Shown in pieces: positions 31,273 through 48,205 of a DNA stretch of 64,000 bases. The notes below the pieces were generated by a model. It worked only from the letters and a program-made list of their open reading frames with translations. It was not told the DNA's origin and did not search any database. How positions within the stretch are numbered: the stretch's first letter is position 1; every line of letters begins with the position of its first letter. This stretch comes from Acidobacteriota bacterium (GTDB lineage Bacteria > Acidobacteriota > Blastocatellia > Pyrinomonadales > Pyrinomonadaceae): the NCBI GenBank assembly GCA_003223935.1, contig QHXQ01000024.1:62001-126000 (forward strand). Direction: 5' to 3'. The position numbers were made by a program, and so were the translations under genes.

Positions 31273-34200
31273 TCACTGGCTCGGATTGCCGAAGCGCAGC
31301 CGGTACTCGGTCGAGTTCATGAAGCCGTTGACCATCGTGCGGTAATCGCCGGGGTGCGCGTTCAAGTAACTCAACCAAGAGTTGTAGCCGCCCGTTTCCG
31401 GCGTGCGCCGCAGATAACCATAGTATTGCATGGCGACGAACGCGCCGTTCGTCTCGCGTTCGCTGACCTCGCGGCTCTGCACGACGGCGCGCAGAACTTG
31501 CGCGCGCGTCAGCGTGTTATTCGTCAAAGCGTTGACCAGTTGGTCTTGCGTCAACGTTACTTGCGCGCCGGTGTCTGGATTGGCCGGGTCGGCTGTGTTG
31601 ATCTGCGTCGCGCCGTAGGGCACAAGCAGGGAACTGACGAACTGACCATTGTCCATGCTGCCGTAGATGTTTGTGAACGAGGTTCGCTGCGTGAACGTCT
31701 GCGCGAATCGCGCGCGCTTGCTGTACACCTCTTCCGGAGTCTGCCCTGTCACTTGCCGCATGTCATAAATAATCTCGTCATAGCTCGGTAAGCGATTGAG
31801 CGCGACCTTGTAGAAGAGAAAAACGTAGAAGCCCTTCAACTGAAACTCCTGCGAGCCGAAGAATGACTGCGAAACTAATATCCGGTCGCAGTTCGGATTG
31901 CTGTTTACGTCCGAACAGTTGTTCAAGACCGAGAGCCAAGCGTTGTAGCCCGCCGTGTCAGGTTCGCGCGAGAGGAAGTCGAGATACTGCTGCCGGACGA
32001 AGAATTCGTTTGCGAAGATCGGATTCGGCTCGCCCGCTTGATCATTATCCACGATGGTCAGGAAGGCACTGCTCGGCGTAGCGAGCGGCGCACCAACGGC
32101 ATTGTTGAGCACAACCTGTACGGTCTCCGGCCCTTCGACGAAGGCGTCGTCAATCAAAGGGATGTTGAACGTCTTACTTGTCTCGCCGGGGACGAAGTCG
32201 AGCGTGTCCATGCTGGTTGCGTAATCGCACCGCGCGAAGGCGACGCCGGGGCGCGTGGTCGTGTCGTCGCAACGGATCGCGCTGATTAGGTCTATGGTTG
32301 CATAGTTGATCGAAGCAGCCGTCGAAGTGTCGCCCTTGCGCGTGACGGTGAGCGTCGCGCGCCCGCCGCCCTCATTGGCGCTGTAGTTGGTGGCGCTGAA
32401 GCGGAAGCCGGGCGCGTCATCATCAAGGATCGTGCCGATGCCAGACGCCACGACATTCGTGGCATTCACGATGTTCGACAGATTGACGATGAAGGACTCA
32501 TTGCTCTCGGCGAGCGTGTCGCCGTTGATTTGGACGGTGATCTGTTTGGTCTGCTCCAATGGGTTGAAGGTGAGCGCGCCGGAGGTCGAGACGTAATCGA
32601 CATCGGCCGCGGCCGAGAGCGGCGCGGTCGCGTAATTGAGCGTGACCGTTTGTGTTGTCTGTTTGCTCAGCGTCACGTTGAAAGTCGCGGCGGTCGTGCC
32701 CGCGTCGCCTTCAACGACTGAGACGTTGTTGATGAGGACTGATGGCCGAAACTCATTATCGTTAACCGTCAATACGGCCGTCGCGGGCGCGCCGAGCGTG
32801 GGGCCGCCCGACGGGTTCGAGAGCGTGAGATTGATCGTTTCGTTACCCTCGAAGACATTGTCGTCGGTAAGCGGCACGGTGAAGGTCTTGCTCAATTCGC
32901 CATCGGCGAAATTAAGTGTGCCCGCAGTGGCTGTGTAGTCACTGCCGGCCGTCGCCGTACCATCGCTCGTCGCGTAGTTGACCGAGGCCGCGCCTGTCAC
33001 ACCGCCCATGCGCGTGACCGTGATGGTCGCGCTGTTGCCGGATTCGCTGACGTTATAGCTCGACGCGCTGAACTGCAACGTGGACGGAACGGGCGCGGCG
33101 TCTGACACCAAAGTTGATTGGAGCAGATAGACTTGGCTGGCGACGGGCGTCAAATTGTTGGGCGTGATATTGCAGAAGGCGAGGCCGTTCGCGCCCCAAC
33201 GCACGAGGCCACTGGGCGTGCCGGTGATGCCGGGCAGCGTGACTGAGCCGAGCGGGAGGAATGTGTTGCTGTCGTAGGCCGTCAATGTCATGCTGGTATT
33301 GCCGCTATTGCTTGTCAGGAAGAAGACGCGGCCAAGCGCAGCATCGACGAGCATCGTCGTCCCGCCAACATTGAATATATTGAATGTGCCTAGCAGCGTC
33401 TGCGTCTCCGGATCGACGACGCGCCCGCTCGATCCGTACAGCCGGCCGTTGGCGAACTTCATCGTCGCGCCGACAAAGAAGTTCTGCGTCAAGCTGGCGG
33501 TCCGCACGCCTGAACTATTTACATTGAACTTCAGGAAGTCAGACCCGCCGGAACCCCCGTAGAGCGTGGCGGCTGAAGTTCCGAATTCGATGGGGCCAAT
33601 TCGGTAGGCAGGATTGCTTGCGTTAGGGCGCTGTACGCCGTTGTCGTAGATGGCCACAGTGCCGTCAGCGTAGATGCCCCGCGAGACCGCAAGCGCTTGC
33701 GGGCTGCCGGGCACGACTTTCATATCTGCTGGCTTAGCCGCATTGACGGAGAACTGCTGGCCCGGAGTCTTGGTCGTGATGTCGAAGCGGCGGACGACCT
33801 GCGCGCCGTCGAGATTGACATAGAGCGTCTGCCCGTCGTCGGCGAGCGCGAGTTTATCCGGCTCGCTACCGACAAAGGTGGACGCGCCAATTGTGCCCGT
33901 CTGCGGATCGATAGAGGTGATGCTGTTGCCCACGCCATTCGCCGCCGTGCTCGGCACACTCGCGTAGAGCGTCTGCATCGCTTGATTGATGACGAGGTCG
34001 TTGGCCGGCAAGTCAACTTTCCGGACAAATGTCGGAATGTAAACGGGCGTGGGCGTGGGCGTCGGTGAAGGCGTCGGGGTCGGCGTCGGGATCGACTGGG
34101 CGTCATTCACGAGCGCCGTCTGAATCAGGAAGACGCTGTTACCTGCATTGAAGGCCAGTCCGTTCTGGCCCCAACGCACGAGCCTCGTCGGCGTGCCATT

Positions 34201-36132
34201 GATCCCTAGAATCTGGACGGAGGCGATGAGGCGGAATGTGTTGATGTCGTAGGCGCGTAAGCTATTATTCGACAGGAAGAAGACGCGGCCCAAAGTTGGA
34301 TCAACGGTCATCAAACTCCCGAACCCAATGTCGCTAAACCGGCCCTTAATGAGACCGGCTTCCGGCTCAACCACAACACCGCTGGATAAATAGAATTGTC
34401 CGTTCACGAACTGAGTCGTAATCGTGCCGTTGCTGGCCGTCAAGAACGAACCGTCTGGCGCGAGGCCGCTTTGGCTGACGGCGAGTTTTTGGACGGGATT
34501 GCTGCCGACGTAGAGCCGTGTCGTTGCGCCGAACTCGATTTCGCCGCTGTAGGCGCTCGTCTGCGCCCGTGCCACGCCGTCATCATAGATAGCTGTGCCG
34601 CCAAATGCTCTGCTCACGGCGACCGTACCGGGGCTGCCCGGCATGACGGCGATGTCGGTCGCTTTATAAGGGCCGTCGCTGCCATTGCCTAAGCTGAACT
34701 GCAAGCCCGCAGTCTGCGCCGATACATCGAGCCGCCGCACCGCGCCCGCACCGTTCAGTCCGACATACATGGTCTGGTTATCGTCGGCCAGCGCAAGTCG
34801 GCCCGGCTCGCTGCCGACGAAGACGGACGGGCCAACCTCCGCAGTCTCAGGGTTGATCCGTGTGACGCTGTTGCCGTTCGCGCCCACTGTGCTTGGCACG
34901 CTGGCGTAGATGAGTTGGTTCTGCGGGTTATAGATCAGATCGTTCGTGGGCAGCGCAAGCTGTCGGACGAATGTCTGGACAGGCACAGGCGTCGGCGTGG
35001 GCGTAGCTGTCGGCGTGGGCGTGGGTGTCGGGATCGGATCGCTTGAAGGGATGAGCGAAGTTTGAAGCAGAAAGATCTGATTGGTGGTGGTGCGAAAGGC
35101 CAAGCCATTTGTGCCCCAGCGCACGAGCGTCGTCGGATCGCCCGTGATGCCCGACAGCGTGGCCGAGCCGAGGAGCACGAACGTGTTCATGTCGAACGCC
35201 TTCAAGGTCAGCGGGCCGCTGCTCGAAAAATTATCGCGCCCCAGATAATAGGCGCGCCCCGCCGCCGGATCAGGAACGAAGGCGTTCGTATTGACGCTGG
35301 CGAACGTACCAAGCAGTGTGCCGGCGTCCGGGTCAACAACCTGCCCGCTTGAACTGTAAATCCGCCCGTTGGCGAGTTTGATCTGAGAACCAACGTTAAA
35401 AGAGGTCATGCTCGTGACAGTCACACCAGAAGCGCCAACGGTCATCGTCTCCAAATGGGTGTTGCCGCCGCCGTAGAGTTTTGTCGCAGCGGCAAAGGCG
35501 AGCGCCTGCGCCCCGACAATGTCACCGGGCCCGCTCTGGGTGCGCGGCACTCCGTTGTCGAAGATGGCGATACCGGCCGGCGAACTTGTACTAGGATAGT
35601 AACGCGCGACTGCGACCAGATTCGGATTGCCCGGCGCGACCGCCAGATCAGCAGCGCGCGCGACGCCGTAGAATGAATCCTGCCCAATCGGAAATTGCAG
35701 CCCCGGCGTGCGCGTCTGCGTATCGAATCGGCGGACGGAGTAAGCGCCTTCCAGAAAGACGTAGAGCGAACGCCCATCGTCAGCCAGCGCCAGTTTGTTC
35801 GGTTCGCTACCGATAAAGATCGGCGTGCCGACTTCACCGGTCGCAGGGTTGATGGGCGCAATGCTGTTGCCTATGTCGCCCGCGCTGCTCGGCACGCTGG
35901 CGTAGAGCATTTGATCGGCGGGGTTGTAAATAACATCGCTCGTCGGCAATGACACCAGCCGGACGAATTCAGACTGTGGTTGAATGTCGCCCGCGGCGGC
36001 CGGTTCTTGCGCCGCGGCTACGCGCCGCGCCGGGAAGGCGAATGAGAGCAACCAACCGGCGCAGAGGACGAGCGCCAGCGTGAGCGCGAGTTTGCGCCAA
36101 GCGTGAACGCATTGCGAGCGTGATCCGTTCAT
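31273..36132 (-). CDS. large secreted protein: three propeller-like repeat modules with PT linkers, Calx-beta domains, C-terminal DUF4214
   Basis: 1619 aa; three copies of FVRxxxLPxxDxxxNxxxQxLYASVPSxxxxxGNSIxxIxPxTGxxGxxxFVGSEPxxLALADDGxxLYVxLxGAxxVRRFD; Calx-beta; FVRQQYLDFLSREPDTAGYNAWL. Confidence 0.9.
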   Translation of the reverse strand: MNGSRSQCVHAWRKLALTLALVLCAGWLLSFAFPARRVAAAQEPAAAGDIQPQSEFVRLVSLPTSDVIYNPADQMLYASVPSSAGDIGNSIAPINPATGEVGTPIFIGSEPNKLALADDGRSLYVFLEGAYSVRRFDTQTRTPGLQFPIGQDSFYGVARAADLAVAPGNPNLVAVARYYPSTSSPAGIAIFDNGVPRTQSGPGDIVGAQALAFAAATKLYGGGNTHLETMTVGASGVTVTSMTSFNVGSQIKLANGRIYSSSGQVVDPDAGTLLGTFASVNTNAFVPDPAAGRAYYLGRDNFSSSGPLTLKAFDMNTFVLLGSATLSGITGDPTTLVRWGTNGLAFRTTTNQIFLLQTSLIPSSDPIPTPTPTPTATPTPTPVPVQTFVRQLALPTNDLIYNPQNQLIYASVPSTVGANGNSVTRINPETAEVGPSVFVGSEPGRLALADDNQTMYVGLNGAGAVRRLDVSAQTAGLQFSLGNGSDGPYKATDIAVMPGSPGTVAVSRAFGGTAIYDDGVARAQTSAYSGEIEFGATTRLYVGSNPVQKLAVSQSGLAPDGSFLTASNGTITTQFVNGQFYLSSGVVVEPEAGLIKGRFSDIGFGSLMTVDPTLGRVFFLSNNSLRAYDINTFRLIASVQILGINGTPTRLVRWGQNGLAFNAGNSVFLIQTALVNDAQSIPTPTPTPSPTPTPTPVYIPTFVRKVDLPANDLVINQAMQTLYASVPSTAANGVGNSITSIDPQTGTIGASTFVGSEPDKLALADDGQTLYVNLDGAQVVRRFDITTKTPGQQFSVNAAKPADMKVVPGSPQALAVSRGIYADGTVAIYDNGVQRPNASNPAYRIGPIEFGTSAATLYGGSGGSDFLKFNVNSSGVRTASLTQNFFVGATMKFANGRLYGSSGRVVDPETQTLLGTFNIFNVGGTTMLVDAALGRVFFLTSNSGNTSMTLTAYDSNTFLPLGSVTLPGITGTPSGLVRWGANGLAFCNITPNNLTPVASQVYLLQSTLVSDAAPVPSTLQFSASSYNVSESGNSATITVTRMGGVTGAASVNYATSDGTATAGSDYTATAGTLNFADGELSKTFTVPLTDDNVFEGNETINLTLSNPSGGPTLGAPATAVLTVNDNEFRPSVLINNVSVVEGDAGTTAATFNVTLSKQTTQTVTLNYATAPLSAAADVDYVSTSGALTFNPLEQTKQITVQINGDTLAESNESFIVNLSNIVNATNVVASGIGTILDDDAPGFRFSATNYSANEGGGRATLTVTRKGDTSTAASINYATIDLISAIRCDDTTTRPGVAFARCDYATSMDTLDFVPGETSKTFNIPLIDDAFVEGPETVQVVLNNAVGAPLATPSSAFLTIVDNDQAGEPNPIFANEFFVRQQYLDFLSREPDTAGYNAWLSVLNNCSDVNSNPNCDRILVSQSFFGSQEFQLKGFYVFLFYKVALNRLPSYDEIIYDMRQVTGQTPEEVYSKRARFAQTFTQRTSFTNIYGSMDNGQFVSSLLVPYGATQINTADPANPDTGAQVTLTQDQLVNALTNNTLTRAQVLRAVVQSREVSERETNGAFVAMQYYGYLRRTPETGGYNSWLSYLNAHPGDYRTMVNGFMNSTEYRLRFGNPSQ

Positions 36133-36521
36133 GCGAAATCTAATTCCTTTTACTATCGGTTTAAGTCTAATAAGCTGCGCCGCCGTGCAGCGGCTACACT
36201 ACGGCCATATTCCTCAGCTCGCCGAAAAATTGGTATGAATTTCTAACAGAGTGGCACTTACAGCGCGAGGCAACAGCTTTAATGCGACGGCGTGTGATGC
36301 GCGGGGTGTGAAGCTGGTTGCTTGCCGTAAAGCTGCAAACATCGAGAAACATGGACAGCATAAGGACAACGCCGGCCACCTGTCAACCGACCATTCCGGC
36401 GCTTGCGCTAGTGGGCTGAAAGCCCGGTGCGTCATTGAAGCGCCTGTAGCCAATCACGTCGCGCAGTGGAATAGCCTCTGTGCGGTAGAGTGATTGCGCC
36501 GATCTGTTGTAAAGTTGCGGC

Positions 36522-37757
36522 ATGGAAGGCTTGAGCGCATTCACTGTTCTGATCGCGTTTGTCGGCGGGTTAGCATCATTCCTTAGTCCGTGCGTACTGC
36601 CGCTCGTGCCGGGTTACATCTCTTTGATTTCGGGCGTGAGCGTCGAACACTTGAAGGGCGAGCATGGCTCGCAGGCGATGGCGCGCCGCGCGGTCGTGTT
36701 CAACTCGCTCGCGTTCAATGCGGGACTGTCGTTGATCTTTCTATTGCTCGGCGCGGCTGCCGGCGCGGTCGGCGCGGCCATCATCTCGAATCGTTGGATA
36801 CGGATCATCGGCGGCCTCGTCATCATCGCCTTCGGCTTGCAGTTGATGGGCGTGCTGAAGATCGGCGCACTCTATCGCGACACGCGCAAGTTCTCGGACG
36901 AGAAGCCGCGCGGCATGTTGGGATCGTTCGCGTTGGGTCTTGCGTTTGCCGCCGGTTGGACGCCGTGCATCGGCCCGATCCTCGGCGGCATACTTGGCCT
37001 CGCCGCGACGAGCGGCGGATGGCGCAGCGGCCTCGTGCTGTCGGCTTTTTACGCCGCCGGATTGGCCGTGCCGTTTCTCATCACGGGTCTCGGCATCAAC
37101 AAGTTTCTCGGCTTCTACGGCAAGTTCCGCCGCCATCTGCACAAGGTCGAAGTCGTCTCCGGCGTGCTCTTGATCGCCATCGGCTTGCTCATCGCCACGA
37201 ATACGATCACGCGGCTGGCAAGCGCCGCCGTTGGCTTGCCGAGTCTGGAAGCGGCCGTTGATCGTTGGGTGAAGAAACAGCCGACAGCGACGGCGACGCC
37301 GATCAATGTCGCAACATCGTTTGAGACCGCGCCCGATGTCGAGATGAAGACGCTCGACGGCCAGACGTTCCGTCTGTCGTCTTTGCGCGGGCGCGTCGTG
37401 CTCGTCAATTTCTGGGCGACTTGGTGTCTGCCCTGCCGCGCAGAGATCCCCGACTTCAACGAGATGCAGAAGACTTATGCGGCGCGCGGCTTCGCGGTCG
37501 TCGGCATCACGTCGCACGACACGACGGCGCAGGTGCGTGAGTTTCAGAAGGAACTCAAACAGGAATACACGGTGCTCTTGAGCGGCGACGAAGCGCCCGA
37601 ACAGTTCAAGACGGGGCCGGGTCGCCCCGCCACCTTCGTCCTCGACCGCGCCGGGCACATACGCCAACGCTTCATCGGTGAAAAAGATCGCGCCACGTTT
37701 GAAGCGGCCGTCAAACAACTACTCGACGAAACGCCCGCAACCGCGAGCGCGCCATAG
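36522..37757 (+). CDS. CcdA (DsbD-like membrane domain) - TlpA fusion
   Basis: FLSPCVLPLVPGYISLISG, FAAGWTPCIGPILGGILGLA; C-term VVLVNFWATWCLPCRAEIPDFNEM. Confidence 0.92.
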   Translation: MEGLSAFTVLIAFVGGLASFLSPCVLPLVPGYISLISGVSVEHLKGEHGSQAMARRAVVFNSLAFNAGLSLIFLLLGAAAGAVGAAIISNRWIRIIGGLVIIAFGLQLMGVLKIGALYRDTRKFSDEKPRGMLGSFALGLAFAAGWTPCIGPILGGILGLAATSGGWRSGLVLSAFYAAGLAVPFLITGLGINKFLGFYGKFRRHLHKVEVVSGVLLIAIGLLIATNTITRLASAAVGLPSLEAAVDRWVKKQPTATATPINVATSFETAPDVEMKTLDGQTFRLSSLRGRVVLVNFWATWCLPCRAEIPDFNEMQKTYAARGFAVVGITSHDTTAQVREFQKELKQEYTVLLSGDEAPEQFKTGPGRPATFVLDRAGHIRQRFIGEKDRATFEAAVKQLLDETPATASAP

Positions 37758-37811
37758 ACATCAAAGCAAACTCCCCTTCGACGAACTGTACGCAACCATA
37801 GGAATTCCAAC

Positions 37812-38465
37812 ATGCGCCAAACTCTTACGCTCGTCATACTCCTCTGCACGCTCACCCTGTTCGCCTTCGCGCAAGGCGATCACGAGTATGCGCCGATCAA
37901 AGAGCAGAAGATTGATTACAAGGATTGGACGTACAAACAGACGACCGAAGGCGCGCCGGTGAACCTGCGCCAGTGGGCACAAGGTAATAAACTCGCGCTC
38001 GTCGTCTATTTCGCGCCGTGGTGTCACAACTGGAAGAACGAAGCGCCGGTCATCGCGCGGCTCTATGAAAAATATCACCCTTACGGTCTCGACGTGATCG
38101 CCGTCAGCGAATACGGCACGCCGTCCGACAGGACGATGTTCTTTCACGACAACCCTGTGAGCTACACGGTCGTCGTCGAATCCGAGACGCGCGAGGAGCG
38201 CGACAAGACGCCGCATTATGGTTATCGGCAACTGACCGGCGACACGCGCAAGTGGGGTTCGCCCTACAACATCTTCCTTGTGCCCAAGACGCTCAAGCCA
38301 GAGGGCGACGTGTTGACGGAGAAGGCTTGGGTCGTCAACGGCGAACTAGTCGAGCCGGAAGCCGAGTTGTTCATCCGCGAAAAGCTCGGCCTGAAACCGC
38401 AGGACGCGCCCACGTTCACGCCCGCAGCGACACCGACGCCGACGCCTTTGCCGCCGAGCAACTAA
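37812..38465 (+). CDS. secreted thioredoxin-fold (redoxin-like) protein with degenerate CxxC
   Basis: Signal peptide; LALVVYFAPWCHNWKNEAPVIARLYEKYHPYGLDVIAVSEYG (CHNW). Confidence 0.8.
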   Translation: MRQTLTLVILLCTLTLFAFAQGDHEYAPIKEQKIDYKDWTYKQTTEGAPVNLRQWAQGNKLALVVYFAPWCHNWKNEAPVIARLYEKYHPYGLDVIAVSEYGTPSDRTMFFHDNPVSYTVVVESETREERDKTPHYGYRQLTGDTRKWGSPYNIFLVPKTLKPEGDVLTEKAWVVNGELVEPEAELFIREKLGLKPQDAPTFTPAATPTPTPLPPSN

Positions 38466-38620
38466 CTGTAGTTCGACCTCGGGCGCGCACCCGATGAATT
38501 AATTTGCGCCAAGCGTCGGCTTTTTGCGTCGCTACTTTTCGTCCGTGCGCAATCGTTGCCGCGCTCACGATGTGGCCCAACGGTTGCAGCTACGTTGCCG
38601 CTTCTCGTTAAGAAGACTCT

Positions 38621-45016
<6,396 letters not shown>

Positions 45017-45032
45017 GGCGCGATTTAAGAGT

Positions 45033-45112
45033 AAGTCAGAACCGCCTGCGGTAGCGGGCGGGTCTGAGTTACGCAACCACGACCCGCCCGCTACCGCAGG
45101 CGGTTCTGACTT
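45033..45112. repeat. dispersed inverted repeat family, copy 3
   Basis: 32-bp perfect arms AAGTCAGAACCGCCTGCGGTAGCGGGCGGGTC (45033-45064) / 45081-45112; 16-nt loop; sits between convergent genes. Confidence 0.95.
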
Positions 45113-45119
45113 GCTGCTT

Positions 45120-46553
45120 TCAACTCATCGGCGCACCGGCGATTGATGTTTCGTAGTCGCCAGCGATGACGATGGTCAGTTGTTCGGGGCGAAAGTATTT
45201 GCGGATGGCTGCGTTCACTTCGTCGCGCGTGACGGCTTCGACGAGTTGCGGATAACGATCAACGTAGCCCGCGCCGAGCCGGTAGAACTCCGCGTTCCAG
45301 AGTGCTGCTGCTAAGCCTGCATTAGTCGAGAGCGCGACCTTGAACGAGCCGATGGCAGCCGATTTTTCGTCTGCAAGTTCGGCTTCACGGATACCTTTGG
45401 CGACGTAATCGCGCAGCACGCCGAGCGCAGAACGGATCGCCTGCTCGACGTTCTGCGGGTTGACCGAGACGGCGATGTACCAAGGCCCGGCCGCCAGACT
45501 CGGCGCGCGAAAGCGCGAGCCGATGCCGTAAGTCAAGCCTTCGCGGTCACGCACCTGCAAGCCCAAACGCGACGAGAGCGTTGATTCGCCGAGCGCGCTG
45601 TTGGCGAGTAAAGCCGCGTAGTAGTCTGCGGCGTCGCGCCTAAGCGGCGCGGCCGAGCCGAGCAGCACGTCCACATTCGCCTTGTCCTTCAAGAGCACGA
45701 CCTCGCGCTGCATTGTCTCCTGCTGCGCCGGATCATTTACATCAACCTCTATGCTCTCAGGCCCGGCGAACGCGCCGAACGCCGTCTGAAACTGTGCGCA
45801 CACCTCTGCTGCATTAACCGCGCCCGCGACCCCTAAGATGAGCGAGCGCCCGCCGTAACACTCATCATAGAAGCGGCGCACATCCGCCACCGTGATCGCG
45901 CTGATGCTGGCGCTGAGCCGTTCGCCCGCGTGTTGGTAGAAAGGGTTATTGGGATCGAAGATCAGTTGCGTGAACCGTTCATAAGCGCGCGCGCGTGTGT
46001 TCGCCTGTTGCTCGCGAATGGCGGCGACGGTCTGCTGCTTCAACTTCTCCAACTCATCGGCCGGAAACGCAGGCTCGCGCAACTCTTCTGCAAGCGTCCC
46101 TAGCAGCAGCGGCATGTCTTTAGCGAGCGCGCGGCCGGCGATGCCAACCGCGAACGGATCGGTCTGGAAATCAAGCTCCGCGCCCACAGCTTCCAGTGCG
46201 CCCGCGAGTTGTAACTTCGTGCGGCGGCGTGTGCCGCGCGCCAGCATCTCGGCCGTCAGACGCGCAAGGCCAGGCTTGTCGCGCGGCTCGAAATATGAAC
46301 CAGCGCGCAGACTACCGCGCAGCGCCAGCGTCGGCGTCGCGTGATTCTCCAACACGACGAGCGTCGCGCCCGTGTCGAGTTCTGTGCGCGCGATGCGCGA
46401 GGCGAACTGCGAGCGCCCGACGCTCGCGCTCGTGTTCGCTTGGGTTGCGGCGGATGATTTATCGGCGCGCGCCAATCCCTCGGCTCGCGCCTGCGGCGTC
46501 GCGCTGCCGCCCGTCTGCTCTGGCTGCGCTTGTCCTTCGTCCAGTTCGGTCAT
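45120..46553 (-). CDS. M16-family peptidase-like protein, apparently lacking HxxEH
   Basis: M16 fold; zinc-motif region reads KPGLARLTAEMLARGTRR rather than GxxHxxEHMxFxGT. Confidence 0.82.
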   Translation of the reverse strand: MTELDEGQAQPEQTGGSATPQARAEGLARADKSSAATQANTSASVGRSQFASRIARTELDTGATLVVLENHATPTLALRGSLRAGSYFEPRDKPGLARLTAEMLARGTRRRTKLQLAGALEAVGAELDFQTDPFAVGIAGRALAKDMPLLLGTLAEELREPAFPADELEKLKQQTVAAIREQQANTRARAYERFTQLIFDPNNPFYQHAGERLSASISAITVADVRRFYDECYGGRSLILGVAGAVNAAEVCAQFQTAFGAFAGPESIEVDVNDPAQQETMQREVVLLKDKANVDVLLGSAAPLRRDAADYYAALLANSALGESTLSSRLGLQVRDREGLTYGIGSRFRAPSLAAGPWYIAVSVNPQNVEQAIRSALGVLRDYVAKGIREAELADEKSAAIGSFKVALSTNAGLAAALWNAEFYRLGAGYVDRYPQLVEAVTRDEVNAAIRKYFRPEQLTIVIAGDYETSIAGAPMS

Positions 46554-46564
46554 CGCTCTTCACA

Positions 46565-47953
46565 TCAACTGCTTTTGTTTTCGTCGTTGCCGTTCGACTG
46601 TTTCGGCATGAAATAACCGACGGTGCGGTTGTCTGCGTGAAAGTAAGTTTGCGCGACACGCTGCACGTCCGCCGCCGTCACGCGCTCGATGTGCGCGGCG
46701 TAATCGCGATAGAAACGCCAGTCTGCAACTGCCTCGGCTTCCGATAGCTGCGCAGCGACGCTCGCCGTGCCGTCACGGTTATAAGCGACCTGCGCGAGAA
46801 TCTGCTGCCGCGCACGCTCGATCTCTGCCGCCGGCAAGCCCTCTTCAGCCACGCGCCGCAACTCATCTAAGATCACCTCTTCAACTCGACGCGGATCGAT
46901 GTTCGGCTCGATGGTCGCATAGACGTTGAATAGACCCGGATCGCGAAACTGATCGCAGTTGCTCGTGACGCTGACGGCCAACTGCGTTTCGACGAGCGCC
47001 TGATAGAGTCGGCTGGTCAGCCCGTGTGCAAGCGCGGCCGACAAGACGACGAGCGGATAGATGTCGTTATCGGTTGGGGGATCGACGGCCCGCTTAGCCA
47101 ACTCTTCATTTGAGAGCACGCGCGTCTGGCCCAGCACGGCCGGCGTGCGATGCGCAAGCTGCACGTGCGCCAGTTCGCCCGCGCGGCGAATGACGAGTCG
47201 GCGCTCGCCCTCTTGCATGGGTTCGTCCGTATAAACTTCCGGGATCGGTGAAGGCGTCGCCGCGTGCGCGCCAAAATATTTGGCGACGAGCGCGAGCGCC
47301 GCACGTTCGGCGAAGTCGCCGACGATGATCGCGGTCGCATTATTCGGATGATAGAACGTATCGTAGAACTCTCGCAGCCGCGCGGTCGGCACATTTTCCA
47401 CGTCTGCCCGCCAACCGATGGTCGGATGATGATATGGATGCTCGCGAAACGCCGTCGCATAAACCGCTTCATCGAGCACCATCATCGGCTCGTTCTGTCC
47501 GCGCTCAAGCTCGTTGCGCACGACGGTCATCTCCGATTGGCGATCCGCGTCGGCGATAAGAGAGTTGCGCATGCGGTCGGCTTCGAGTTGGATGGCGAGT
47601 TCGAGTTTGTTGCTCGGCACAGTCTCGAAGTAGTTGGTGCGGTCGTACCAAGTGGTCGCGTTAAAGTCCGCGCCGATCTTCTGGAGCGTGGCGGCGATCT
47701 GCGTGTGCCGCTCTTTGTTGAAGGTCGGTGTGCCCTTGAACATCATGTGCTCCAGCAGGTGCGTCGCACCAGTGTGCCCGACGGCCTCGTTGCGCGAGCC
47801 GACGCGATAGAGCACTAGGAAGGTCACGACCGGCGCGACGCGGTTCTCAACCAACAACACTTTCAACCCGTTCGGCAGCCGGTATTCGCGTATGCCCGCG
47901 CTCTCGGTCACGAACGCGGGCGCGGCATTCAGTTGCTCAGTCTCCACAGCCAA
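46565..47953 (-). CDS. M16-family zinc metallopeptidase (active-site containing)
   Basis: HTGATHLLEHMMFKGTPTFNKE (HxxEH), ELERGQNEPMMVLDEAVYATAFREHPYHHPTIGW. Confidence 0.9.
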   Translation of the reverse strand: MAVETEQLNAAPAFVTESAGIREYRLPNGLKVLLVENRVAPVVTFLVLYRVGSRNEAVGHTGATHLLEHMMFKGTPTFNKERHTQIAATLQKIGADFNATTWYDRTNYFETVPSNKLELAIQLEADRMRNSLIADADRQSEMTVVRNELERGQNEPMMVLDEAVYATAFREHPYHHPTIGWRADVENVPTARLREFYDTFYHPNNATAIIVGDFAERAALALVAKYFGAHAATPSPIPEVYTDEPMQEGERRLVIRRAGELAHVQLAHRTPAVLGQTRVLSNEELAKRAVDPPTDNDIYPLVVLSAALAHGLTSRLYQALVETQLAVSVTSNCDQFRDPGLFNVYATIEPNIDPRRVEEVILDELRRVAEEGLPAAEIERARQQILAQVAYNRDGTASVAAQLSEAEAVADWRFYRDYAAHIERVTAADVQRVAQTYFHADNRTVGYFMPKQSNGNDENKSS

Positions 47954-48168
47954 TAGGACACTCCTCCAAAATTAAATGATGCGCTTGCCGCGCACATCGG
48001 GGCCGCAAGCACCGAAAAACTATAAGCGCTGGCGCGCGTCGGGACGCGACAACCGGCACACAACTTGGGGGGTTGAGGTCGCGGGCTATGCTACCAGACA
48101 AACGCCGGAGAGGTAAACAAGGCGCGCCGCCATGATCGAACTTGCGTGCTCTTTGCATTACAAAGCAC

Positions 48169-48198
48169 TTGACAGCATTTAGCTGACAGGCGTATCGT
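48169..48198 (+). promoter_or_regulatory. candidate sigma70-like promoter
   Basis: TTGACA (48169-48174), 18-nt spacer, TATCGT (48193-48198), very close to ATG 48206. Confidence 0.3.
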
Positions 48199-48205
48199 GC
48201 GAGCT

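Noticed and set aside
36741-37718. 325-aa minus-strand ORF
   Set aside because: Antisense to the CcdA-TlpA fusion, which has conserved Cys motifs.
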